DNA of 64,000 bases from Rallus limicola (taxonomy: Eukaryota; Chordata; Aves; Gruiformes; Rallidae), in assembly GCA_022605955.1 (NCBI GenBank), contig JAKCOZ010000007.1, positions 30,978,991 through 31,042,990 on the forward strand, written 5' to 3'. The notes below the pieces were generated by a model. The model searched no databases. It saw nothing but the letters and a program-made list of their open reading frames with translations, and was not told the origin of the DNA. The translations under genes and the position numbers were made by a program. Positions 1-11,366 of this stretch are shown one piece after another. Positions within the stretch are counted from its first letter, which is position 1, and each line of letters starts with the position of its first letter.

Positions 1-639
1 CACCCCAAACCAGCTTGACTTCCCTACCCTTAAATTCTTACAGTCTTGACAGATCTTACAACTGAATGTAATACATTCAATTGGATTCCAGTGAAATGCT
101 GGGGACAGCTGGAGTGATCAAAACCAAGATAAGGTTTTTAAAAGCAGCCTAAACCACATCACATCCTTTCCAGGGCAACTGTGAAAACATGGTAGTAGCA
201 ATGATTAAAAAAATATAAATACTGAAATAACACTTTGCTAGTGCTCTGGGAACTAGAGAGTGGGTGAGCTCCCAAGACATTTGGGTATTTGCATGGTACA
301 TGCATCTTTTGCTTCAAAGAACCACCACCCCCCCACACCCCGCATTTAAATTATGGCCTTTCCTACTTGCATGAGCTCAAAAGGCCAGAAGAACCAGTCC
401 TGAGTTAGATTAACTGTTCCAGAAAAAAGGTCACCCTAGTACAGTAAAACCACCTCTTTCAGCTTTGTGCTGAGAAGTTACAGATCTTCTTGGGGATGGG
501 AATAGAAAGCCATGCAAATAATTTCATCACCCACCACTGAAAAGAGAGCAAACAGACTGAACAGTTTACAAAATAAAATTATATCAATTTTTCCAGTTTT
601 TAATGTGGATTTAATAACTTACATATACTTTCAAAAAGC
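1..639. other. Unique non-coding DNA, no gene seen
   Basis: AT-rich, CpG-poor sequence with stops in every frame. There is a short C-rich tract near 327-342. I recognise no repeat family, RNA gene or exon. It would lie just beyond the possible reverse-strand transcript end at 640-645. Confidence 0.5.
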
Positions 640-645
640 TTTATT
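640..645 (-). terminator. Possible polyadenylation signal, reverse strand
   Basis: Read on the reverse strand, the sequence is CAACTTCAATAAAGCTTTTT, with a canonical AATAAA hexamer in the CAATAAAGC context common at vertebrate mRNA ends. The roughly 1 kb upstream on that strand (650-1600) is low in CpG and looks like a long 3' UTR. However, I cannot recognise a gene in the short reverse-strand reading frames at 1284-1583 or 1815-2015. AATAAA occurs often by chance in DNA this AT-rich, so this is a weak call. It could be the last exon of a neighbouring gene or an old retrocopy. Confidence 0.2.
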
Positions 646-3600
646 GAAGTTGTGTCTGCAAACAGTAACCTATTCTCCACTAGCTTAAGGGTCCATGGAA
701 TTTGGTAATCGAAATACATACATGAAAACCAGGAAATCTTTCATTAAAACTTCCTTTATATATTGTGCAAGAGTAGGTCAACAAAAGGTTGTATGTCCCA
801 CTTGCATGAACTACATCTCAGGCAGGCCAAGGCCTATAAAGTTGAATCTCTCTAAATAAATAGCCATCATGACTGTATTTTTCTAAAGAAACATATCCTC
901 TCACCATTAATGTTTGGATAGCTGGGGTAACATTTTCATCCCCCAAAATGCAGCAACATTCCTCAGTTTAAAAAGTCACATTTAAAAATAATTTGGGTGC
1001 CTGTTTTGGCATCCAGGTTTCAGATGGAAGTTAAAGAAAGTCAAAGATTGAAGCAGAAATACCGTGAGAAAAAACAAACCCACAGTATTTCAAGTCCAGT
1101 GCAATACAAGAGGTAAGGGAACTGACTTTGACAGGATTAACAGCTAAACCTGTGTGCCAAAAAATTCGAGGTCTTCCATTGCTATCTCACACTCCCTTAC
1201 GCAGATTCCTGGACCAGATCCTCAGATGGTATCAGCTGGTGGGTGCAGCTACATTCATGTGAGTAGTGTTACAGTGATTTCAGTTAGATGATAATCAGCC
1301 TCACTGGTTTCGGGAAGGGAGTTTTATTATTCGTTTGATTGAAAGGTATTTTCCAATTGTTGTGAAGTGGGAAATGTGTTTCGAATTCACCATTTTTTAA
1401 AGCCTTGCACACATTGTTGGGCAAACAAGGATTGTTTTGGTTGTCCAGGACTCCTCCATCGCATCCTCCCAAATGTGAGATTTCCCTCTGTTCTCCAGTG
1501 GGCCATTCTGGTCCGGTTAAACACACAGTGGCCAGCTTTTCGAAGCAGTAAGCCTTCTTTAGAATGAGGCCTTTTGGTTTCATCTGTAATCTTTGTGGAA
1601 AAACTGGACATTACAGTAGGCGGATTATGCTAAATTGCTTTCTGCTACTGAAGAGCTCAACAAAGCAGTAGTTCAAGGCATGGAATGAGCATGCTGAAAT
1701 AAGCACTTAGTCACTGAATTCAGTACCAAGAAATTAACCTAAATGATTTCAATTTACATATGTTTGTAATTTGCATCCCAGCTTTACACCTTACAGAGAC
1801 TCCCTTGTTTGCCGTTACTGTAGTAAATGTTTGTTCACAGGCTGCTTAAAATCAAGCAGGGAGGTCAAGCTGGGACCAAATCCAAAGCTGACTGCCTTGT
1901 CCTGTCTTCGAGCCTTGTCTGAATATCCTCCCAGGGCTCGATACTCTTTGGTGGACCTGAATGGTGCAAGACTGAGTCCAAAATCTGTTACTGCAGTGCA
2001 AAGGTTCCCCAGCAATGCTGGGATCCAAGAATCAAACCAGTGAATGCTTCACATGAATGCTTTCCCCTGCTATGACTCTTTTTCTGTGCTGAATTGCTCT
2101 ATGGAGTAGACTCTGGCTTTCTCTCTCACTGTTACTCTATAGATATTTTGCAGGGGATATGTCATCTTTCCTTGGATATGTAAATTCCAATCTCCTTCAG
2201 ATTTTTATATCCAATCAATAAATGTGGGTTCATACAAGTTAGAAGAGGAAACCTTTATGTGCATGGCTTTTAGACTGGCATCCAGAATTTTATTCCTGTT
2301 CTCTCTGTATCAGGCATTTGCCAGTCACATGCTCCTCCAGATACCTTTGCAGATTGATACTGCTCTCCTATGAGTTTTGACTAATCTCCAAATAGAAAAT
2401 CCCCATAGCAGGGTGAGGAGCACTAAGGTTATGGCCATCAACCGCACCACCTAGTTCTGTCCCAGGTTAAAGAAGTCAACCAAAGGTAGTGTAAATGCAG
2501 AAGCCCGTAAAGCCAGGGGCCTCTTTGTAGCTTTCCAGCTGACACCAGATGATGTAGTCTCTGTGCTTCTGCATCTCCTGCTCCAATCACAGCACACAAC
2601 TATCCTTCATACTCCTTTCAGATTGAGGTTCCCTCTGCCCCAGCAGCAAAACCAAATGATGCACAGGGAGTTTTCTGTTTTCAGGTGCTAAATTTCCTCT
2701 AGAATGAGAGGATGTGGTACAGCATCTGTGATCAGCAGCTACGGAGATAGATACATGATATTCTTTGAGGTGCCAGAGTGTGTAGTAACAGGGTCATGCA
2801 AGTCTATCCGCAGTGTCTGGCCACTGCAGGGGCCCATTTCAAACTGTTAGTGCACTTCAGAACGCAGGAATATTTACCCATGCAAAAATAATAGTGTTTT
2901 ACAGAAACGACCTGATGTTTCTCAGTCAGGGTCATGAACTAAGAAGGTCGCAAGATCATTCAAAAGGGTCATGAAATTTTAGACAGCGGAAGTCAGCAGC
3001 AGCTCAGTTACTACAGAGAGGCAAAGTGAGAATGGGCTGTAAGTATTGGCTGTCAGTGCTTGCAATAGCAGGGGAATTGCTTACTGCACCACCTTTAATT
3101 GCTATCAGTGCTCCGTTCTGGACAAGCACTCAGCAGTTACACCCTTCTCACTGATTTGCCCTGAAGGGATGGAGCTACAGTTAGCTTGAGAAGACATAGT
3201 CACATAGAGAAAAATGAAACAAAAGGGAAAAGTGCTTTGTAAATGTTTGAGAAACCATAGTAGGGCATAATTCTTCTGCATTAGAGGAGGGCAAGGCAAG
3301 CAGTGCCTCTGCTGCAGAGCAGGGTCTGCCTCAGGACTCTGTGTATGGCAACACCACCTTGTCCATAGTCTTCAACAAACCTCTGCCATTTTATTAGCTT
3401 TTCTGCTTCCTGCAGCCCTACATTTCATCAGCTTAAGGATCACTTCAGCCCTTTCACTTAACCACTGTACAAATGATTTAGCTGGCTCACTTATTTCCTT
3501 TTTTTCTTTACTCCCATACTCTATGGACCCCGCAGAGCTAAATTCCGGTGTGAAAAGTTTAAGACTCCAGACAGTTGTGAAACTACTTTGGCAAATTAGC

Positions 3601-5187
3601 ATCTTTGGTTGAGATTAGCCTTAAAGTTGTTATGTGACATCTGAAGACAAAAACCTGTAAATCTTTCTAAAATGCTAGGCCAATAACTTCGATATGTAAT
3701 AAATACTGAATTTCTGTAAAACATTGCAATCCATTTTATCATCTTTTCTAAACAGAAAGAGCAGAGTCAGGAAATTCATTGCTGAGGAGTTATACTTTTC
3801 TTTGAACCCACTTGATACTCAACATTTGGGAAGTTAAAGCAGCCAGGTTTCAATGTAAACAGGCAAATGACTGAATTAATTCACAAAGTGAACTATTCAT
3901 TTTTCCTTATGTGTTGAGTGAGCTCTTATGATAATGGGATAATAATGCTTTGTAATCATTTAGTGTTTTCCAGCTAAAAAGTACTGTAAAGCCTTAATCT
4001 TTTTAGTGCCACTACTGAAATGTGACCTGTCTTACCTGCCTTTTGTAAGCCATCAATGTTACATTCCTACCCGCTTGTCCTCTCTTAGGCCACAGACACG
4101 TGCTCTCTAGGTGTACCAGCAAAAGGTTTACAAACCCCAGACACTTCATCATCAAAACTTACCACTTCCTCAGAAGTGCCATTTAAATAGCTTTGTTCAT
4201 TTAATTTAAATTAAATTGTATTTAAATTAAGACAGCCTGGCTTAGACTAGGATTTAAATAGCAGACTTTTACTAAGCAAAACTGCCTTGACTAGAATGAT
4301 TAAACAAGAGACTCCAAGAGCTCTTCAATCTCTGCATCTGAGGAAGCAATGTCCTAGATTAGCTGGGACGTGAAAAGTGGAGAGGATCTTGGGGAGTGTA
4401 ATTGCTTCAGCCATTGCAGCTGGAACTTGAATATATAATAGCAACATTATTAGCATGCTGCTGCCAACCCCCTTGCCTGCTTTTCTACTTTTTATTACCC
4501 GCTACTGCCATTTTTTTCTAAAAACTTTGGATCATAACCCCTGCTGCATCCTATGCACAAGACGGGCTTCCCAGTTCCCCCAGTCTGTTATATCGTCTCT
4601 TTAAAACTCACCTCTGCTGTAGTGCTCACTAGCAGCTGTGCTCTGTGCTCTCTGCTGGCTGCTCTTATCCAAAGCAGTGTTCATATCCTTCTGCTTTCTC
4701 TGGTGCTTCCATGACTTTTCCTTCCTTCTCACCCAGATGGAGCAGTAATTCCACAGCCTTTCATGCTGTGTCCGTGACACCTAGAATTACATAGCCACAA
4801 TCAGACAGACTTCCCTAGATACATCACAAAATAGCAGCAACATCAGCAAATGACGTAAGTGGCTCCCCCTAACCCATGCAAGACCACTGCCGCACAGATG
4901 GGAAAAGAGCTTGGATCTTTTGTCTCGGTTATTTGCTGTAACCACATACTCCTCCTTCCTAGCATCCCTCTCCAAAACATACTGACATCAATTAACCTTT
5001 TCATTGCATTGAGCTTCTGCTTTTGCCTTTATGGTGATGGAAACCTCTGTAATACCAACAATCCTCAAGGAATGCTCTTACAGCCCAAAGGATAGTCAAG
5101 TGGTTTATTTGTTTGGTTAAAATCTGAGGAGATGGAATGAAATAAATAGAAAGGCCAAATTCACATGACAGAAATATTACCTAAGGA
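646..5187. other. Non-coding stretch, no recognised gene
   Basis: I see only short reading frames of up to about 90 codons, overlapping on both strands and without family motifs. An AT palindrome-like run of alternating TTTAAATT blocks sits at 4199-4232. Nothing marks an RNA gene. Part of 646-1600 may be a 3' untranslated region if the polyadenylation signal at 640 is real. Confidence 0.45.
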
Positions 5188-5695
5188 TGTTGTCTCGACC
5201 TAGAAAGGTCAGGTCTGAGGGAGATTCATTGTTATTCCCAGAGTGAGATTAAGACACAAACAAGGTCAGATGCCATAAAGAGAAGAAGTTTAATAGTTAC
5301 ATCAAAATTTGCAGAGATGCAAGAAAGAGAGAGAAAGATGGAAAAAAAGGAAAGTAAAGGGGCAATAGCTACCACTGTGGAGCTGCGGCGTCCTGTCAGT
5401 CCAACTCGACTTTATGTCAGGCAGGCAATTCCGTTTCATGCTGGTTGTCATGGCTCTTTTATTGAGGTGCATCGCTCCTTCTGAGAATCAATTAGCATAT
5501 TCTAAGAATTGTTTAGCTTAACCCTACCCACCACTCAGCAGTGGTGCGCATGCCCAATATCATCACTAGGAGGTCCCCTGTCATCCTTGGTGGTCTTCAG
5601 GGCTCTCCAGACCCCTCTGTTTCCTGGCCCCAGGTCTGGGTGCATGCACGGGGCTTGGGGTAAAGTTCTTAGACTTTGCTATACAGGCTGTTACA
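5188..5695 (-). mobile_element. Solo LTR of an endogenous retrovirus, ERVK-like (inferred)
   Basis: On the reverse strand the segment can be read as an LTR beginning TGTAACAGCC (5695 backwards) and ending GGTCGAGACAACA (5188). This gives TG...CA termini and about 508 bp. Internally it has an ATGCTAAT motif, an AATAAAAG box and a U5-like pyrimidine-rich end. The 3' 200 bp is clearly related to 53852-54062: both share CAGAGTGAGATTAAG, GTCAGATGCCATAAA and GCAATAGCTA in the same order. That similarity proves a dispersed repeat. The right boundary at 5695 is inferred only from the TGT start and a weak flank match (TAAGGA against TAGGAA), so the element could be longer. No retroviral coding region is attached. 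Confidence 0.55.
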
Positions 5696-8221
5696 TAGGA
5701 AGGCAGCAAATGGGTAGTCTTGTGGTTTGCCCAATACTCCATTGCTGTGGCAGTGGTAGGCAATGTGATGTTCCAGCAATGTTGAGACAGACATCTGCTG
5801 GCACAAACAACCACCAACACAATCTTCACCTAGTCCCTTACATATCTGTCCGTCACAGTTGCCAAGGTGCTCTTTTTCCCAAATTCACTGCCTTGCACCG
5901 ATCATCTGGATGCACTCACTTTGTCTGGGCTCTGTCAGAGTTCAGCCCAGTGGGCTCCAGGCTCAGGGGTGCTGACAGCTGACAGCCACACTCGCCATTT
6001 TGAGGGAGCCAGAGTGGTCACAAGCTGTGACAATGGCCTGTGTTTAGCTGTGGCAGTACTTACAACCAACATATCATGTGGTGGAGAGGAGGTTGCAGCT
6101 TTTCCTTTTAAAGAAAAGTGTCTGAGCAGTATCTCCCAATGAACAGGCACTTTCAGGCACAAAGATGGGTATAATTGCACCAATAAAATGCCTATAGACA
6201 CTCTGCTTTCAAAACTTTCTCTTAATACAACCCTCCAAACCATGGGACATTACTGAAAGTCTTCCCCTAAACTTCAGTTGTTTGCACTAACAACTTTCCT
6301 GTCAAGGGGGCAGGGGGCTTACCAAGAGCCTACCCTGTGCTGTGACCTCCGAGTATCTGTGTGGACTCCAAGAAGAGCAGTAGCCAAGGCCCCTACATCA
6401 CCTCATCTGTAAACAGAGCTCCCTCTCACACCCCTCCCTTGCTGCCTGCCACACACCCTTCTGCCGGCCTCCACAAAGATGTGGTTTTCTGGAGGAGGCC
6501 AAGTTCTGCTTACCAATTACATCAGCTCCCCTCCGTGAGCACATATGCTTCTACTTCAGAGCCTTGTTTCATTCACTTCTTGTCTCTGTAAAAAGGGGTT
6601 TCCTTGTAAACCATTCTTCCAAGTGTGCTGCTTACGTTTTTCTCATGGCAAATAATATTTTCATATTCTTTGTTGCAGGAATGTTTTTTATTTTCCCCCG
6701 TTGTTCTCTCTCTGTACCATTTACTAATAAAATAACTGGGAAATGTTCATAGTAGCTGAACTGTGCAGAATGTCTCCCTGTTATGATCTTGCCTTTCCCC
6801 CTCCCCTACCACAAATGTAGTATCTTATTCCCAGTAAAACAAGATTTAAAGATAACAGCTGCCTTCTGTGCCATTGTAACTGCTATACAGACAAGAAATG
6901 TGGACTGATTTCTTTAACCCGATCCTGTACACACTCATTACTGCAGTAATCTGAACATTGTCTACTTGCTGACTAAGGAAATATCAGCGCTATTTGGCTG
7001 ACTACAGGTTTGCTGGATGGAGCTCTGGATAGGGTCTGCGCAAAATCTTTATTTTGCTCTGCTGAAATAGTTCAAATATCTTCTCATTATCATTGGGTGG
7101 GACTGAAGAGAAGCACTGATGTCAGTTAGTGACATGTCCTGTTATTTAAGTAATTCACAGTTTAGGCTGGGACACTTTTGACCTTCCTAAAAAATTGGCA
7201 CTTTTTTTTTCCCCTTTACTATGAACAAACGAAGAAAGAGCAAACTAACTACCCTTGGCAAGGAAAGGGCGTCTAGTAAACAAAAACGTCTTGCAAGTTT
7301 CTTTTTAGTATCACTCTGGGTCTGTTCCTCCTAAATCGTACAACACCCTATATGAAACCTATCTGCAGAGTTGTTGAAAATCTTCCCTGGGAAGAGGCTT
7401 CTTAAGTTCCAAGGGCTTCAGACTGTTACGGATCTGTGCTTCAAGGCTTAAAAAACCCCCTCCAGTCTTATGCTGAGGCTCAGACCTGTTAGTAGACACA
7501 TTGAAGTTAATGGGCTCAGTTACAAATTTAAAAGCAAGCACACACTTAAGCACTCGATGAACCAGCCTGGAGGATGACCCTCTGCTTGCAAGGAAGAGGG
7601 TGTCCCCAGCCACACTGCCATCATCCCTCTTTGTGACAGTTGCTCCTGAGGCCCTCAAAGATGAATGAGAGAGTCATGTTCTCCTACGAGGTTTTCAGAG
7701 CAATCAGCCTCAAGTGACCATACATCCTCCTCTCTCACAATTACACTGCCCTAGTGACTTTGGCACCTTGGTTATAGTCAAGGAAATTTTAGTATCCCAT
7801 TTCTTGTAGGCCTGCTCACACAGACACAGATGTGATTTTCACACCCACACAGTGACCTGATAGAGTGTTCACATCAGTGCATCTGCTCATGGAGCTGAAA
7901 CAGCAGAGGATTTGACTTGCACTCTGTGAAAGGGGTCTTAGAGGGTTACTGCTGTGTCCAAGCATGTTTCACAGCTGACATTTGTCAATGAAAAAGCAGA
8001 GCTCAATGAAAAGGCTAAATGTTCACAAGGAACCTCTTTACTGTGAGGTTAATGAGGACTTGAAAGGACTTGCACTCTGGCCTTAGCAGTGTATGTTTGT
8101 CTTTTCTTTTACTTTCATCTCTCCTCCCTGAGCTCTGGTCTCTTTTCATTCTTTTTGCTGCTTTTAATTTGTGCCTCTGTATTAAACCAACCAAACTTCT
8201 TTCCTTCCTTTGCTCCTTCCT
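5696..8221. other. Non-coding stretch, no recognised gene
   Basis: The longest open frame running in from the left (5509-5982, forward, 157 codons) begins inside the LTR and has no recognisable domain, so I treat it as chance. The 5696-6250 part is slightly GC-richer and might still be retroviral DNA flanking the LTR, but I could not confirm it. Nothing else is identifiable. Confidence 0.4.
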
Positions 8222-8241
8222 TTCTCTCTCTCTCTCTCTCT
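8222..8241. repeat. CT dinucleotide microsatellite in a pyrimidine-rich tract
   Basis: An uninterrupted run of TC units sits inside a longer pyrimidine tract (about 8196-8255). It creates overlapping serine/leucine-rich frames on the forward strand and an arginine/glutamate-rich frame on the reverse strand. Those are artefacts of the repeat and not proteins. Confidence 0.9.
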
Positions 8242-8255
8242 TCCTCTCTGTCTTT

Positions 8256-10974
8256 GCACTGTTTTGGAAGTCTGGCTTTGACAGATTGTTAATAACAGAA
8301 ACCACAAAAGTTTATTTCTTGAACGTACTCTTGGCCCCTCTTACTAACATGCAATGATTATTAGTGATAACACTACATGACAAGTGATGTAATAGACTCA
8401 GAAGGAAAATTCTGGTTCTGTTTGAAGATGCAAAAGTTTAACTCAGTCTTTTTTTATCTGCTGCATATGACCAGATGAAGTACAGTATTTGCCTGTTTTA
8501 ATGGATTTTCCTTTCTCCTTTAAATATAGTAAGCTCATAAAGAATTTTTAGGTCTCATGTTTTAGAGAACGAGAGTGCATTTTGTCATGCAAAGAGTACT
8601 GTGCATCCTAATAAACCAAATTATTTGATGTTATTGCACATAAACTACCTGCTATGGTCAATAATGCATAGTATAAATCAAAACCTAAAACTGCCATAAT
8701 TCTATATTTTTCCATATGTTCCCCCACAAAGAGCAATCTAAAACCTCATGCAGACAAAGGAGCCTGCTATAACTTGCAGGAAGAAGGTTTGTAAAAAGGC
8801 TTTAAATTAAAAACTAAACATTCATAGTTCAAATGTGTAAATAGAAGAATGTCTCAGTTCACTGATCCTGACATCTGTGCTTGCCTCTAACTTCAATGAA
8901 GTTAATCCCTGTTTCACATGCTCTGATATACCTTCGTGTTTTCCACCAATCCCTGATTTATAAAGACAACATTTCTTCTCATTGAGTCTAATAAAATTGC
9001 ACTTGAAAATGAATTCTGGAATAATTGCCAAATAATAAAATAATGGTTCATCACATAAAATGTATTCTAGGACAACATACTTAATAAGACATAGACTTAA
9101 TGTAGGGTTGTAGATAATTGGGTGAATTGACTCACTGTATTGAGTGGTCCAGATTGCAAGTATAGATCAGTTACCCTAGTTTCTATAAGTCCTTATATTG
9201 CCTCCATCTCCTCAGGCTGCACTCATACCATAAATTCAACAGTGTGAAGGAATATACCCAGGCCCTGCAGGTCAATCTTCTACATCTCACTATAGAGAAG
9301 TTTCTGGCATATTTTTGGCCCTTGTCAGCAGTTTCTCAAATTGTTCCCAGGCATGGTTCTGAGATTAGCACATGGCAGGAGACATTCCCAATAGGCAGTC
9401 GCCCTGTTTTGCAGAGCAAGAGGTTTTAATATACTGATGTAGTATTTAATAGAATTTAGTAGTATTGATTTTGGCAGTGCTCTATGCCAGGTGGCCTCAG
9501 AGCCAGACGAGCCCTGGACACATTTAATTTTTATTAGAGATGTAGCATTAGTATCTAAGCATCCACTAGTTGTATATTAAGTGGTATATCTAATATCTAT
9601 GATATATAATCACATTAATTCTTCAGGGAAAATGTTAGAACAATATGTAACCTCCGGTTTCAGAAGACCTAACATAGTTGTTCCTTTGGTTGTATATGTT
9701 GTTCCTCTCTAGAGGCTGGTTGAGGAAATGCAGTGAACCCTGTGAAGATCTTTCCTTTCTTGGAGAGTTTATTCCTGTCTTTGAGACAAAAGTGAGGTTA
9801 AGCCAAAGTGTAATATCTTGTACTAGGGAAAGAAGAACCCTTTGTGCCAATGAAAAAGGGTTATCAACTACATGACTTCGAAACCTTTTTATAATATTTA
9901 GGGTACAGTGAAATGCAGGAATCTATGCCCTTCTCTTATCAAGACCTACATTCCTACAGAGATGCCCTCCAAAGTTCAAGGCTTGCAGAATTTACCTACC
10001 TCCTCTATTTTGGGATGTGATAATACACACATACCAGACAGCAAAGGCATGTACAGTTGCTGTCAGTTTGTTGTTCACCAGAATTAGACAGACTCTGGAG
10101 ATGCTGTGTATCATGGCATTAGCAATACTAAGAAATTAATAACCATTCTTAATTCATAAAATAAGACAATTTCTTTCTACACCTTTAATTTAGATGCATT
10201 TTGTACTAAGCCTGCATAATTCTTAAGAGCATTTTTGCTTGCCCACCTGCTTACCCTCTCTTTTCATTGGATTAAACCTTGTTTAATTCTGTTTGACCAA
10301 AAGCTGATCTCATCCAAGATCTGGACAGCACCAGCAGAAGAGGTACAGACAGGAGGAAGGTAATGCTATGTCCTCTGACACTGATGGTGTTCAAATACTT
10401 TTCCTCTCTATCAGTGCTCCTTGTGCCAGCCTCTGGATATACTGGACAATTTTTTGTTGGCAATTATATTTTCTAATCATAATAACCTTATCACCTTAAT
10501 ATCATTTAACTGCAACAGATCTATTTGTCCTGGTTTTCTGCACTGAAATAGGAAGTGATTCCCTAATATCCTGTGCTGAAAGATTGTAATACTAAACTCT
10601 AATGACAGCCATAGTAAATAAAATGCTGAAGTGACCCAAGTAACTGAACAAGGTGATAATTATTAGCCCTACATTTACATGCCTGTAATGCAGACATTTG
10701 TATCTGATGAGTCACAAAAAAATCCTTAAGGAGAGAAATAGACTTGTGTAGAAATTAATACTTGGGTTTTGTTTGTTGGTTTTAGTTGTCAGTTTTTTTC
10801 TTTCCACCCAGCTACTAGGCTAAGATCTGTTGTGTTCATTAAATTATGGCCTATTTCTCTTCAAATTCCAAGCTCAGATGAGATAGAGATTCAAACATGT
10901 TACAAACTCTGTCCCCACTCAAACTGTGTTTCCAATCCTATTAGTAATTTTGAAGAATGGATCTAAAGAAAATA
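8256..10974. other. Non-coding stretch, no recognised gene
   Basis: Strongly AT-rich DNA with frequent stops in all frames. A TATA-rich patch lies at 9575-9610. I recognise no repeat family, RNA gene or splice-flanked exon here. Confidence 0.45.
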
Positions 10975-11364
10975 GATGGTTGACATTCAGATTGAGATAA
11001 AATACCAATAAGGCAAATATATGCCCATTCATTTGTATCATTTTATCATCTATATAGGTAATTCAAATCCTTCACACATGATAAAAACAGGCAAAAATTA
11101 ACCTTAGGTAAAAGGACTGTACACATGAAATATTTACACATATCTTTGTGTTCGTAAGGAGCAGTTTGAAAAGGCATTCATATTATGAGCTCTCTTAATC
11201 TAGAGATTCTAGCTACATCAAATAAAATTAATTTATCTCAAGTAAACAAGAAAAGACAACACTAAAAAAATTGATAGAGAGACAAGACAGGGAATGTTTT
11301 AACAGGAGAATGCTTGGACCAGCTCAGTTAATTTTTGTTTATCCCAATCTGAATGTCAACCATC
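10975..11364. mobile_element. 390-bp inverted-repeat element, MITE-like, TA-flanked
   Basis: The two ends are inverted copies of each other. The left arm GATGGTTGACATTCAGATTG (from 10975) reappears reverse-complemented up to 11364. The match spans about 27 bp with one mismatch and continues into GATAAA. Each end is flanked by TA (10973-10974 and 11365-11366). Terminal inverted repeats with a TA duplication, a short AT-rich interior and no open frame are the hallmarks of a non-autonomous DNA transposon of mariner/Tc1 or related type. I do not recognise the family. A third copy of the arm, TTGACATTCAGATTGAGAT, lies at 15643-15661, supporting a dispersed repeat over a chance hairpin. Confidence 0.6.
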
Positions 11365-11366
11365 TA

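Noticed and set aside
5509..5982. 157-codon forward frame
   Set aside because: It starts inside the reverse-strand LTR, crosses its inferred boundary and shows no retroviral or cellular domain.
8015..8357. Serine/leucine-rich and arginine/glutamate-rich frames
   Set aside because: Artefacts of the CT microsatellite and its pyrimidine-rich flanks.
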